From Streptomyces sp. SLBN-118 (GTDB taxonomy: Bacteria > Actinomycetota > Actinomycetes > Streptomycetales > Streptomycetaceae), in assembly GCF_006715635.1 (NCBI RefSeq), contig NZ_VFNP01000002.1, positions 2,790,001-2,854,000 of the forward strand: a stretch of 64,000 bases of DNA, read 5' to 3'. Each line of letters begins with the position of its first letter. The first letter of the stretch is position 1. The notes beneath the pieces were generated by a model. The model did not search any database. It saw nothing but the letters and a program-made list of their open reading frames with translations, and was not told the origin of the DNA. Positions 25,559 to 33,084 of the stretch are shown here, piece after piece. Position numbers and translations under genes: made by a program.

Positions 25559-25744
25559 GTCCTGTCCGGTCGACCAGGCCGGATCAGTGAGCGGGATCTG
25601 GTGCGTGCGATCGCAAGGCGGAGGATGGGGGTCCCCCCGCCGAAGGCAGGGGGAGAGCCCACGCGGAGCGTAGGCGACTGACGACAACGCGGCGAGCGTG
25701 CGTGCCAGGGCACGCGAGCCCGGCAAGATCGACCGGACAGGGCC
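25558..25744. mobile_element. MITE-like repeat, copy 1
   Basis: A 187-bp element with terminal inverted repeats GGTCCTGTCCGGTCGA / TCGACCGGACAGGGCC (15 of 16 paired). It is shared with copy 2 (29467-29597) at both ends and in internal segments (CAGGCCGGATCAG, TGCCAGGGCACGCGAGCCCGGC split between them). It has no coding capacity. It starts on the last base of the glmS stop codon and contains a nested hairpin mini-element (25627-25659). I recall similar repeats scattered in other Streptomyces genomes. Confidence 0.7.
25627..25659. repeat. hairpin mini-element nested in MITE-like copy 1
   Basis: GGGGGTCCCCCCGCCGAAGG start, GGGGGAGAGCC end; arms CCCCC-GCC / GGC-GGGGG around GAA. It belongs to the same family as the copies inside desD and at 53876. 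Confidence 0.65.
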
Positions 25745-25767
25745 TGGGGGACCCGTCCCCGGACACC

Positions 25768-25813
25768 GGCGGTCCCCCCGCGCGCAGCCACCGATGCGCG
25801 CGGGGGGACCGCC
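25768..25813. terminator. very strong hairpin between glmS and permease gene
   Basis: A perfect 19-bp stem: GGCGGTCCCCCCGCGCGCA (25768-25786) with its exact complement (25795-25813), 8-nt loop. It lies between convergent genes and so is suited to stop transcription from both sides, although no U-tract follows. Confidence 0.75.
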
Positions 25814-25858
25814 TTCTGGGTAAGCCGGCGCGGCCCGGGCGCCGGCTTTGCGGCTGCC

Positions 25859-26428
25859 TCAGCCGGTGGCCGTCACTCCACGGCCGGCAGCGCGTCCGGA
25901 GAAGGTCGGCCACTTGGCGAGTGCGGCCGTCGCGCCGTACCAGGCGCCGAGGCCCGCGACCGCGCCGGCCCAGCCGCCCGCCTTGGCCAGGCTGTCGTTG
26001 TCAGCGAACGACGCGATGCCTATGAGCAGCAGTGAGACGAACAGCAGCCCGTAGACGCCCTGTCCGAACAGTCCGGTGCCCGCGGACGCGGCGGTCAGGG
26101 TGAGGGCGAGCAGCGCCCACAGCATCATGAAGAGGCCGGTCGCCTCGGCCGACATCTCGGTGCCGACCCCGGTTCCCCAGGTGAACCAGAAGGCGCCAAG
26201 TCCCGAAAACGCCGTGCCCGCACCGGCGTTGCCCGCGCGGTACTCGAGCAGACCGAGTACGAACAGTGCGACGCCACCGACCCACGTCGCGAGACCGGCG
26301 GCGTCGGTCGCCGCCACATTGTCGATCACACCGGTGTTGCCGACGCCGAACGCCAGCAGGGTCAGTCCGAGCGCGAGGTGGCCGAGAGTCGAGGTGGTAG
26401 CGCTTCCCGCAGAGACTTCGTTGTCCAC
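25859..26428 (-). CDS. GPR1/FUN34/YaaH (SatP)-family permease, probably acetate/succinate
   Basis: Encodes 189 residues with six hydrophobic segments, the size and topology of SatP-type carboxylate channels. The N-terminal motif region reads LGHLALGLTLLAFGVGNTG in place of the family's NPAPLGL..FG signature. GTGVGTE and WALLALTL fall in the usual places. GTG 26428 is the start (AAGGGAG 7 nt upstream); a longer in-frame extension is unsupported. The role is likely acetate or short monocarboxylate uptake; substrate cannot be read from the sequence. Upstream lies a divergently spaced leader of ~170 bp without another gene. Confidence 0.75.
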   Translation of the reverse strand: MDNEVSAGSATTSTLGHLALGLTLLAFGVGNTGVIDNVAATDAAGLATWVGGVALFVLGLLEYRAGNAGAGTAFSGLGAFWFTWGTGVGTEMSAEATGLFMMLWALLALTLTAASAGTGLFGQGVYGLLFVSLLLIGIASFADNDSLAKAGGWAGAVAGLGAWYGATAALAKWPTFSGRAAGRGVTATG

Positions 26429-26599
26429 GGCGGGCTCCCTTCGTGTCCTGTGCAATGTGCTGCTTCCCAGCCACCCTTATCTACCCTTCACAAGCGCACA
26501 ATCCACCCCTACGGACGGGTAGTTTTCCGTGCACACCAAGGGAGTTGACCCCGCGCCACCTGCACGGAAAGCACAAGTGGAAGCGCGATTACGGGTTGG

Positions 26600-27121
26600 C
26601 TACGGGATGACGACAACAGGCCGCTGCGCGCGCTTCGCCAGCCGTCCCGCCACCGAGCCGAAGAGGCGCCCCACGATGCCGTGCGTCGAGCCGACCACGA
26701 TCGCGTCGGCCGAATACTCCCGGCCGACCTCCTCCAGCTCGTGACAGATGTCGCCACCGCGCTCGACCAGGATCCAGGGCACCTCGGCGAGATAGTCCGC
26801 GCAGGCCAGCTCCAGGCCGAGCACCTCGGTGCGGTGATCCGGGACATCCACGAAGACCGGGGGCTCACAGCCCGCCCAGACGGTGGTGGGCAGCCGGTTG
26901 GCGACATGGACGATGATCAGGCCGGAACCGCACCGTCTGGCCATACCGATGGCGTAGGCGAGCGCCCGCTCACTGGATGTCGACCCGTCGAAGCCGACGA
27001 CGACTCCGTGCCGGAAGGCCGGATCGCATGAATGACGTGTCTCTTCTGCCGCCTGGAGGTCCGACGTGGGGTCGGCGACCTGCTTGCGGTCCGCGGGTTC
27101 GGGGAATTCGTGACCGGCCAT
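26600..27121 (-). CDS. universal stress protein (UspA family)
   Basis: A 173-residue single-domain Usp. After a ~35-residue polar N-terminal extension comes VVVGFDGSTSSERAL. The C-terminal ATP-binding signature GSTHGIVGRLFGSVAGRL (G-2x-G-9x-G-S) is complete, so nucleotide binding is likely. These proteins act as cytosolic stress-response factors, partners unknown. It stands alone on the minus strand; the region to its right (27122-27411) serves as promoter space for it and for the next gene on the plus strand. Confidence 0.88.
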   Translation of the reverse strand: MAGHEFPEPADRKQVADPTSDLQAAEETRHSCDPAFRHGVVVGFDGSTSSERALAYAIGMARRCGSGLIIVHVANRLPTTVWAGCEPPVFVDVPDHRTEVLGLELACADYLAEVPWILVERGGDICHELEEVGREYSADAIVVGSTHGIVGRLFGSVAGRLAKRAQRPVVVIP

Positions 27122-27411
27122 CGGTGTCTCGGCGTTCAGATCCTCATGGGAGGTGACGGTGGGCGGCAGAGCTGTGTCCGGGAATCATCTTCCCTGGCCC
27201 CTACCCCAAGGGTACGGCGACACTCCTTCCCTGCCCAGAGCCCACAGCCCCTCTCACGGCGTTCCAGGGAGCATGCCCGAGCCCGCCCCGTATGGCAATG
27301 CCGCTTGGTGTCTACAGCAGTCCGGCACACCGCCGGTGCCGCCCCAGGGTGACCGAACCGCTGCGGTTGTCGTTGGCACTTCGGTCACCCCGCCGCCTCC
27401 AGGGAGCTTCC

Positions 27412-27819
27412 GTGTCCGCACGACCGCCCGACCGGGCCTCCGCCCCCTCCCCGGCCCTGCAGCGCGGACGGCGCCGCGCGCCGCGACGGGAGCAGGAGGC
27501 GCCCACCGGGCCAGTCGGGCACGGCCCTCACCCCTCGTCCGAGTCCGCCGGCGACGTGATCCGCTGGGCGGCCTTCAGCTGCGTGCTCGTGCCTGTCGTG
27601 CTGGTTGTGTACGGGACATCCGTCGGCGGTGCCGCGGCCGCGGCCCTCGGCCTCGCGGCGGTGACCGCCGCCTGCCGGGTGCTGCTGCGCCAGTCCGAGC
27701 GCAGTGCCGCCCGGGCGCGCGCGGCCGAGGTCGCACCACCCCGCGGGCGCCGTGCGCGCCCCGGGCCGAGGGCGCACAGGAGCGGTCGGCACGGGGCGGG
27801 AAGTGCGCCCGGCGACTGA
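27412..27819 (+). CDS. small two-helix membrane protein
   Basis: About 135 residues: a basic, proline-rich cytosolic N-terminus (~50 residues), two adjoining hydrophobic stretches (IRWAAFSCVLVPVVLVVYG and AAAAALGLAAVTAACRVLL), then a very basic tail (RGRRARPGPRAHRSGRHG). GTG 27412 with AGGGAG 5 nt upstream is the best start. No family recognised. It precedes the long adpA leader, on the same strand. Confidence 0.6.
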   Translation: MSARPPDRASAPSPALQRGRRRAPRREQEAPTGPVGHGPHPSSESAGDVIRWAAFSCVLVPVVLVVYGTSVGGAAAAALGLAAVTAACRVLLRQSERSAARARAAEVAPPRGRRARPGPRAHRSGRHGAGSAPGD

Positions 27820-28205
27820 CGGGTTCGTACACTCACACCCGCATGTTTTCAGCCAACTTCGCGCCAGTGGCTTCTCCTTGGCGAAATGGCCTGCCAACCC
27901 CCTTGCCACCAGGGAAGAAAGGACTATTCGCGGCCCTTGCGCCCTACGCGGTTGGGCCATGAGTGTCAGGCGCACTTCCCTGGGAGCCCGCCGAGTGGAA
28001 CGCTTCGTGATCGAATGCTTCGCGCCAAGTTGCCATGTCGACATAGCGGGGCATGCCGAACTTGTCACGTCGGCGCCACGGGACACAGTAGATTCGATCA
28101 TGAGTATCGAAGACTCGGGACTCGTGCAAAACCGAGGGGAAACGTGCAGGAGCGAAAGGCCCGAAACGAACGGGGAGACGCGAACACCGAGGGGGGCTTA
28201 GCGTC
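27820..28205 (+). other. 386-bp upstream region of adpA
   Basis: No supportable gene. Base composition is lower in GC than the flanks, as expected for a regulatory leader. An open frame across 27959-28201 lacks streptomycete third-position GC bias and is dismissed. In S. griseus and S. coelicolor this intergenic region carries multiple regulator sites for adpA (memory); I do not assign individual sites here. Confidence 0.5.
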
Positions 28206-29423
28206 ATGAGTCAGGACTCCGCCGCACCGGAGGCAGCGCGGAAGCTTTCCGGCCGCCGGCGCCGGGAGGTTGTCGCGGTGCTGCTGTTCAGCGGCGGCCC
28301 CATCTTTGAAAGTTCCATCCCGCTCTCGGTGTTCGGAATTGACCGTCAGGACGCCGGAGTTCCCCGCTATCGACTGCTCGTCTGCGGTGGCGAGGAGGGC
28401 CCGCTGCGGACCACCGGCGGGCTCGAACTGACCGCGCCGTACGGCCTTGAGGCCATCGGCAGAGCAGGCACCGTCGTCGTACCGGCCTGGCGGTCGATCA
28501 CGTCACCGCCACCGCCGGAGGCGCTCGACGCGCTGCGCCGGGCGCATGAGGAGGGGGCCAGGATCGTCGGGCTGTGCACGGGTGCGTTCGTGCTCGCGGC
28601 GGCCGGCCTGCTGGACGGCCGCCCGGCAACCACGCACTGGATGTACGCGCCGACACTGGCCAAGAGATATCCCTCCGTCCATGTCGATCCGCGCGAGCTG
28701 TTCGTCGACGACGGCGATGTGCTCACCTCCGCGGGGACGGCGGCCGGAATCGACCTCTGCCTCCACATCGTGCGCACCGACCACGGCACCGAGGCCGCCG
28801 GGGCACTGGCCCGCAGGCTGGTCGTGCCGCCGCGCCGCAGTGGTGGGCAGGAACGCTATCTGGACAGGTCTTTACCAGAGGAAATCGGGTCGGACCCACT
28901 GGCCGAGGTCGTCTCGTGGGCGCTGGAGCATCTCCATGAACAGTTCGACGTGGAGACGCTGGCGGCCCGGGCGTACATGAGCCGGCGCACCTTCGACCGG
29001 CGATTCCGTTCCCTGACCGGCAGCGCGCCGCTTCAGTGGCTGATCACCCAGCGCGTGCTTCAGGCCCAGCGGCTGCTCGAGACCTCCGACTACTCGGTCG
29101 ACGAGGTGGCGGGGCGCTGCGGCTTCCGTTCACCGGTGGCGCTGCGTGGCCATTTCCGGCGTCAGCTGGGCTCATCACCGGCCGCGTACCGGGCCGCCTA
29201 CCGGGTCCGGCGCCCGCAGAGCGAGTCCGCACCGCCCGCGGTGGTGGAGGCCGTCGTACCGGCGCAGGCCGGCCCCCAGGCCAGAAGGGCAGCGGCGGCG
29301 GCCGGAGCGACGGGACCGGCGGCCACGTCGGCCGCACCGCCGGAGCTCGGGAAGCCTTCTTCCGCCGCGTACGCGGCGGGCCACGGCCGTCCGAGCCTGC
29401 CGGGCCAGCGGAGTGCACCATAG
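28206..29423 (+). CDS. adpA: AdpA, central developmental transcription factor
   Basis: A 405-residue AraC/XylS-type regulator with an N-terminal DJ-1/PfpI-like (GATase-1) domain (residues ~20-190, nucleophile-elbow-like GLCTGAFVLA) and a C-terminal double helix-turn-helix (SRRTFDRRFRSLTGSAPLQWL, VAGRCGFRSPVALRGHFRR). This is the classic AdpA architecture, and synteny with orn downstream fits. Codon 223 (28872-28874) is TTA, the rare leucine codon read by bldA tRNA, located between the two domains as in known adpA genes. Thus translation depends on bldA and the protein controls morphogenesis and secondary metabolism. The Ala/Pro-rich C-terminal tail is low complexity. Confidence 0.96.
   Translation: MSQDSAAPEAARKLSGRRRREVVAVLLFSGGPIFESSIPLSVFGIDRQDAGVPRYRLLVCGGEEGPLRTTGGLELTAPYGLEAIGRAGTVVVPAWRSITSPPPPEALDALRRAHEEGARIVGLCTGAFVLAAAGLLDGRPATTHWMYAPTLAKRYPSVHVDPRELFVDDGDVLTSAGTAAGIDLCLHIVRTDHGTEAAGALARRLVVPPRRSGGQERYLDRSLPEEIGSDPLAEVVSWALEHLHEQFDVETLAARAYMSRRTFDRRFRSLTGSAPLQWLITQRVLQAQRLLETSDYSVDEVAGRCGFRSPVALRGHFRRQLGSSPAAYRAAYRVRRPQSESAPPAVVEAVVPAQAGPQARRAAAAAGATGPAATSAAPPELGKPSSAAYAAGHGRPSLPGQRSAP
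28872..28874 (+). promoter_or_regulatory. adpA: TTA codon of adpA (bldA control point)
   Basis: In-frame TTA, Leu223 of AdpA. The position, between the GATase-like and DNA-binding domains, is that of the conserved adpA TTA codon that makes its translation bldA-dependent. Confidence 0.95.
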
Positions 29424-29466
29424 GCCGACCGGGCGCGACGCCGCTTCCCGACCGCCGGTCGGCCCG

Positions 29467-29597
29467 GGTCCTGTCCGGTCGATCAGGCCGGATCAGGGAG
29501 CGGGGTCCGGCGATGGGAGCCCCTCCCGTGCCCGAAGGGCTACGGGGGAGTGCCGTGCCAGGGCACGCGAGCCCGGCCGGGCCGGCCGGGCAGGACC
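29467..29597. mobile_element. MITE-like repeat, copy 2
   Basis: A 131-bp element with ends GGTCCTGTCCGG / CCGGGCAGGACC (11 of 12 paired), sharing its left end and the TGCCAGGGCACGCGAGCCCGGC segment with copy 1 at 25558-25744. It sits between adpA and orn, ending 13 bp before the orn start, so it probably contributes to the orn leader. It carries a nested hairpin mini-element. Confidence 0.7.
29515..29554. repeat. hairpin mini-element nested in MITE-like copy 2
   Basis: Arms CCCGTGCCC / GGGCTACGGG around GAA, framed by GGGAGCCCCT and GGGGAGTGCC. It is the same subtype as the copy inside desA (15108-15144). Confidence 0.65.
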
Positions 29598-29610
29598 TAA
29601 GGTAGGACGC

Positions 29611-30213
29611 ATGAACGATCGCATGGTGTGGATCGACTGCGAGATGACCGGGCTCTCGTTGGCGGACGACGCACTCATCGAGGTGGCCGCACTGGTCACC
29701 GACTCGGAACTGAACGTGCTCGGCGAAGGGGTGGACATCGTGATCCGCCCGCCGGACGCGGCGCTGGAAACGATGCCCGAGGTGGTGCGGCAGATGCACA
29801 CCACCTCGGGCCTCCTCGACGAGCTTGCGGGCGGCACTACGCTCGCTGCCGCCGAGGAGCAGGTCCTGGCGTACGTACGCAAGCACGTCAAGGAGCCCGG
29901 CAAGGCCCCACTGTGCGGGAACTCGGTCGGGACCGACCGCGGCTTCCTGCTGCGTGACATGCCCAAGGTGGAGCAGTACCTCCACTACCGGATCGTCGAT
30001 GTCTCCTCGGTCAAGGAACTGGCGCGCCGCTGGTACCCGAGGGCGTACTTCAACAGTCCGGAGAAGAACGGCAACCACCGGGCGCTGGCGGACATCCGCG
30101 AATCCATCGCGGAGCTGCGCTACTACCGGGAGGCGATCTTCGTGTCGCAGCCCGGACCGGACTCGGAGTCCGCGAAGAAGATCGCGGCGAAGCACGTCCT
30201 TCCGGTGGAGTAG
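29611..30213 (+). CDS. orn: oligoribonuclease
   Basis: 3'-to-5' exonuclease that degrades nanoRNAs and pGpG, thereby also finishing c-di-GMP turnover. The 200-residue DEDDh enzyme shows WIDCEMTGL (Exo I), GNSVGTDRGFL (Exo II) and NHRALADIRESIAELRYYR (Exo III with catalytic His/Asp). ATG 29611 with GGTAGGA upstream. The neighbour of adpA in Streptomyces is ornA, as here. A MITE-like repeat lies directly upstream and may alter its promoter region. Confidence 0.95.
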   Translation: MNDRMVWIDCEMTGLSLADDALIEVAALVTDSELNVLGEGVDIVIRPPDAALETMPEVVRQMHTTSGLLDELAGGTTLAAAEEQVLAYVRKHVKEPGKAPLCGNSVGTDRGFLLRDMPKVEQYLHYRIVDVSSVKELARRWYPRAYFNSPEKNGNHRALADIRESIAELRYYREAIFVSQPGPDSESAKKIAAKHVLPVE

Positions 30214-30326
30214 GACCGGAGGGGGCCCGCGCCGGGGGAAGCCCCTGAGGGGCGTAAACCCGGGCGCGAGCACCCACTGGGACCCTGTACACTTTTTCTC
30301 GGCCGGTCGGAAAGAGACCGGTCGTG

Positions 30327-30399
30327 GTGGGTATAGCTCAGCTGGTAGAGCACCTGGTTGTGGTCCAGGATGTCGCGGGTTCGAGTCCCGTTACTCACC
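30327..30399 (+). tRNA. tRNA-His (GTG)
   Basis: A 73-nt cloverleaf: acceptor GTGGGTA/TACTCAC (one G-T pair), D-arm GCTCAGCTGGTAGAGC, anticodon stem CCTGG/CCAGG with loop TTGTGGT giving anticodon GTG (30360-30362), T-arm CGGGTTCGAGTCCCG. The extra G at -1 (30326) facing discriminator C is the tRNA-His hallmark. CCA is not encoded. A terminator follows at 30410. Confidence 0.97.
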
Positions 30400-30409
30400 C
30401 TGAATGATC

Positions 30410-30441
30410 AAGGCTCGGCCTGTGAGAACAGGCCGGGCCTT
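30410..30441 (+). terminator. terminator after tRNA-His
   Basis: Stem AAGGC-CGGCCTGT / ACAGGCCG-GCCTT with GAGA tetraloop and one bulge each side, followed by CTTC. The second half and the following TTCTTCATGCCCGA are shared with the terminator at 34920. Confidence 0.85.
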
Positions 30442-30453
30442 CTTCATGCCCGA
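30419..30453 (+). repeat. 35-nt direct repeat, left copy
   Basis: Matches 34926-34960 at 32 of 35 positions. It starts in the tRNA-His terminator and ends TTCTTCATGCCCGA. Together with the right copy it brackets 4.5 kb of accessory genes. Confidence 0.7.
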
Positions 30454-30570
30454 ACAGGCGTGGATCGATGCACTCTTAGCCGATCCACGCGGACCCGTCG
30501 GCCGCCCGTCGGCGAAGGCGGGTAGACGATCACGGGCAGCCCGGCCATGCCTCCTGCGTCACATCGCCAG

Positions 30571-30903
30571 TCACAGCAGCCCCAGCACAGTGTCCGGCCG
30601 GCAGAACTGGCACGCCTCAAGCCCCTCGCCAATCGCCCGCCGCGCATCCTCCTCGCTCACCGCCTTTCGATGCTTGGCCATGCGGCAGTCCCCTATGTGC
30701 ACCTCGATGGGCCGCCGGTCGGCGCCGATGCCGTACGACACGCACCAGCCCGGGTCGGCGGGCGGCCGGGTGAGCTCCGCGCGGGCTGCCGCAGCCTCCC
30801 GCTGCTCCTCCTGATGAATCCACCGGTCGGTCTGCTGGAGCTGCTGCTCCTGGACACGGCGGAGGAAGCGGAGCAGCTCCAGCCGCGGCACATTTTCGGA
30901 CAC
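30571..30903 (-). CDS. DUF6233 family protein
   Basis: A 110-residue protein of a family I recognise as frequent in Streptomyces accessory regions. It has an N-terminal helical part (LRFLRRVQEQQLQQTDRWIHQEEQREAAAARAEL is typical, residues ~8-45), then a small zinc-like module with VHIGDCRMAKHRKAVSEEDARRAI and EACQFCRPDTVLGLL (Cys/His spacing suggests metal binding). Start GTG 30903 gives MSENVPRLELL; upstream codons are not coding-like. Function is unknown. It faces the tRNA-His across a 170-bp gap containing only the terminator/repeat. Confidence 0.75.
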   Translation of the reverse strand: MSENVPRLELLRFLRRVQEQQLQQTDRWIHQEEQREAAAARAELTRPPADPGWCVSYGIGADRRPIEVHIGDCRMAKHRKAVSEEDARRAIGEGLEACQFCRPDTVLGLL

Positions 30904-30935
30904 GTATTCGATTCTAGATCCAGCCAGACAACACA

Positions 30936-30964
30936 GAGCCCCGACCTCCAGCGAGGCGGGGCTC
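30936..30964 (-). terminator. terminator after the minus-strand fragment
   Basis: Stem GAGCCCCG..CTC / GAG.CGGGGCTC around CAGC, located 14 bp past the TAG of the fragment at 30978. This supports former transcription there. Confidence 0.6.
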
Positions 30965-30977
30965 ATGCGCGAGGACG

Positions 30978-31130
30978 CTACTCCTCGGCGGCGCCCTCCA
31001 TCTTTGCCCGCGACGGGTCCCTCCCTGGGCCCGTGTAGCCCCGCTCGATGGCCTGCACGGTGGTCGGCGTGAGCTCCGCGACCTTGATCGAGTCGAAGAC
31101 GGGGATGCCCAACCGCTCGACGACGCGGCC
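30978..31130 (-). pseudogene. truncated gene fragment, unknown family
   Basis: The frame ending at TAG 30978 encodes ERLGIPVFDSIKVAELTPTT VQAIERGY and a charged end (MEGAAEE). It has strong G/C third positions, the signature of a translated Streptomyces gene. Upstream of about 31130 the same frame loses that bias, no start with a ribosome site is present, and the product would be only ~50-80 residues. I read it as the 3' remnant of a larger gene. The family is not recognised. Confidence 0.4.
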
Positions 31131-31301
31131 ATGTACAGCGCGAGCCTCGGCGGCTCGCTCAAAGCCGAGGAGAAGCCCACCCCGGGCAAGCCTCAGTAGC
31201 CCTCGAACACCCGGTGTCAGCACCGTGAAGCCTCAGCCACTGAACACCCCACAGGCAGACAATTGCCTATCCACACCCACAAATCTGACGGCAGCAGGCA
31301 G

Positions 31302-31336
31302 AGCCCCTTCTCGCGCTGCGTGCGCGGGAGGGGGCT
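31302..31336 (+). terminator. terminator-like stem in the island
   Basis: Arms AGCCCCTTCTCGCGC and GCGCGGGAGGGGGCT pair throughout with two mismatched/wobble positions, followed by TTCGTC. No plus-strand gene precedes it closely, so it may mark a deleted gene. Confidence 0.55.
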
Positions 31337-31384
31337 TTCGTCATACCCGGGTTGCGTGCAACCGCACCACCGCCGCGGCGCTCT

Positions 31385-31407
31385 GCAATCTGCCGCAATC
31401 CGCAAGC
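31385..31407. promoter_or_regulatory. GCAATC repeats upstream of the DUF6879 gene
   Basis: GCAATC at 31385 and 31395 and a variant GCAAGC at 31402. They are preceded by a GTTGC-GT-GCAAC palindrome at 31351-31362. A similar cluster lies after the XRE gene (33085-33119), so they may be its operator half-sites. Inference only. Confidence 0.4.
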
Positions 31408-31464
31408 ACACTCACGCTATCCGGCTCATCCTGGTCATCCCAACCAGCCAGCACGGAGGGCCCT

Positions 31465-32205
31465 ATGACGCTCAGGTTCATCGGCACCACCAGCGACGGC
31501 GGCGACTGCCCCACCCTCTATGAGGTCGAGGCGACCGGTGACATCCTCGTCCAGGGCGAGCGCGTGACCGATCCCGAGCAACTGGCCGGACTCCGCGACG
31601 TGAAGGACTCCGACACGTTCGTCATCGTCCCCCGCGAACTCCTGACGCGCTTCGCCCCGCGGAGCGAGTCCGCGGACATGGTGCCGTTCGCCGAAGTCAC
31701 CCACATGTTCCGCGACTTCAAACACACGGCCTGGCGGCTGGAAACCCGCCGCGGCTACGCCACCGACCGTAAGAGCGCGAAGTGGCAGGACTGGCTGGCG
31801 GGCGAGGACATCGCCTCCGAGCCGTTCGACGACTGGCGCACCAACGTCGCGGCGCAGACCGCACAGGGGAAGCGGTTCGAGCGCGTCCGCATCGTCGACA
31901 CGCCGCCCACCGACGGGCAGCGGTTCCTCCTCGCCTCCGGGCTCGGCAACGTTGCCGCAGGCGAGGACATCCGCAACCTCACCCGCGCGGACGCCGAACG
32001 CTTACGCCTGCCGGACTTCGACTTCTGGCTCTTCGACTCCCGCACCCTGGTCCGCTTCGTCTTCGACGAGCAGGACACCACCCTCGGCGTCATCCTCAGC
32101 GAGGATCCCGCCGAAGTCCTCGCCGCCTGCCAGGCCCGGGACACGGCATGGCATCACGCAACCCGTACCGCCGACTTCACGAGGCAGGTACGTTCCACCG
32201 TGTGA
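31465..32205 (+). CDS. DUF6879 family protein, TTA-containing
   Basis: A 246-residue protein: a ~60-residue N-terminal module (LRFIGTTSDGGDCPTLYEVE...TFVIVPREL) followed by the DUF6879 domain (HMFRDFKHTAWRLETRRGYA, KWQDWLAGE, FWLFDSRTLVRFVFDEQ). The family is found beside XRE/DUF5753 regulators in streptomycetes, as here; the next gene starts on the GTGA overlap. Ribosome site GGAGGG precedes ATG 31465. Codon 180 (32002-32004) is TTA, implying bldA-dependent translation. It probably acts as a partner or antagonist of the adjoining regulator; this is inferred from gene pairing only. Confidence 0.8.
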   Translation: MTLRFIGTTSDGGDCPTLYEVEATGDILVQGERVTDPEQLAGLRDVKDSDTFVIVPRELLTRFAPRSESADMVPFAEVTHMFRDFKHTAWRLETRRGYATDRKSAKWQDWLAGEDIASEPFDDWRTNVAAQTAQGKRFERVRIVDTPPTDGQRFLLASGLGNVAAGEDIRNLTRADAERLRLPDFDFWLFDSRTLVRFVFDEQDTTLGVILSEDPAEVLAACQARDTAWHHATRTADFTRQVRSTV

Positions 32206-33053
32206 GCACGGATTTCCAGCAGGCCAGGATCGTCCTCGGTGCGCGGCTGCGCGAGCTGCGCACCGGGGCGGGCCTGGACGGCAAAGGCATCGCCGAGCGG
32301 CTCGGCTGGCAGCGCTCGAAGGTGTCACGCCTGGAGAACGGAAAGCAGACGCCGTCCCGAACCGATCTGGCCGAGTGGGCGCGCGCGGTAGGCCGGTCCG
32401 ACCTCGCCCCCGAACTGGCGGGGCGCCTGGCGGGGATGGAGACGCTGGAGACCCAGCACCGGTCGTGGCGGCGACAGTTGGCCGGTGGGCACCGGGCGCG
32501 GCAGGAGCTCGCGATTGCAGAGACGTCGGCGACGCAGATGATCCGCGGGGTGGAGGTGTCGCGGATCCCAGGCCTTTTCCAGACGGCCGAGTATGCGCGG
32601 TACACGTTCCAGTCGAACGCCGAGTTCCGGCAGATCGCGAAGGACGTTGAGGACGCAGTACGGGCGCGCATCCGCCGCCAGCAAGCTCTGTACGAGCCGG
32701 GCAAGCGCTTCCGCTTCCTGATCTGGGAAGGCGCCTTGTACGTGCGGACGTGCCCACTGGAGGTACACGCGTCGCAACTGGACCGGCTAGTGAGCCTGAT
32801 CGGACTGGACACGGTCGAGCCGGGCATCGTGCCGCTCGGGGCGCAATTGCGGCGTACCCCGTCGCATGGCTACTGGATCTACGATCAGCGGCTCGTCATC
32901 GTCGAGACCATCAGCACCGAGATGTGGCTCGATGATGAGGACTCCATCCGGCTGTACGAGCGGGCCTGGGAGTGGCTTGCTGAGTCCGCGGTCTACGGGC
33001 ACCAGGCGCACCGCGTTATCGGCCGGGCGCGGGCTTCGCTTGACGTGAGGTAA
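32202..33053 (+). CDS. XRE helix-turn-helix regulator with DUF5753 (WhiJ/AbaA-like)
   Basis: A 283-residue protein. The N-terminal XRE HTH (LGARLRELRTGAGLDGKGIAERLGWQRSKVSRLENGKQTPS) is followed by a DUF5753 ligand domain (SRIPGLFQTAEYARY, RFLIWEGALYVRTCP, DSIRLYERAWEWLAESAV). It belongs to the large streptomycete family of WhiJ/BldB-network regulators that typically pair with a DUF397 protein. A DUF397 gene does occur 2 kb downstream, and a DUF6879 gene overlaps upstream. GTG 32202 gives the canonical short N-terminus; ATG 32149 would add 18 residues. Confidence 0.88.
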   Translation: MSTDFQQARIVLGARLRELRTGAGLDGKGIAERLGWQRSKVSRLENGKQTPSRTDLAEWARAVGRSDLAPELAGRLAGMETLETQHRSWRRQLAGGHRARQELAIAETSATQMIRGVEVSRIPGLFQTAEYARYTFQSNAEFRQIAKDVEDAVRARIRRQQALYEPGKRFRFLIWEGALYVRTCPLEVHASQLDRLVSLIGLDTVEPGIVPLGAQLRRTPSHGYWIYDQRLVIVETISTEMWLDDEDSIRLYERAWEWLAESAVYGHQAHRVIGRARASLDVR

Positions 33054-33084
33054 GCAACTGGGATCAACCCTTGGGGCGCCGCGC

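Larger units (their letters stand above)
30904..31464. other. 561-bp region with gene remnant, two terminators and repeat motifs
   Basis: No intact gene is supported. It holds a minus-strand coding-like fragment (30978-31130 region), a hairpin just beyond that fragment's stop (30936-30964), a second terminator-like stem (31302-31336) and GCAATC repeats (31385-31407) before the DUF6879 gene. Confidence 0.5.

Noticed and set aside
27959..28201. Open frame in the adpA leader (MSVRRTSLGARR...)
   Set aside because: Low GC3, no ribosome site, lies in a known type of regulatory leader.
30327..30399. tRNA-His 3' end as attachment site of an integrative element
   Set aside because: No second copy of the T-arm/acceptor sequence and no integrase gene found in the window; only the adjacent terminator-containing repeat recurs.
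31048..31464. Upstream in-frame extension of the DUF6879 gene
   Set aside because: Ser/Arg/Pro-rich, poor third-position bias, and ATG 31465 has a GGAGGG ribosome site; the extension also overlaps a terminator-like stem.
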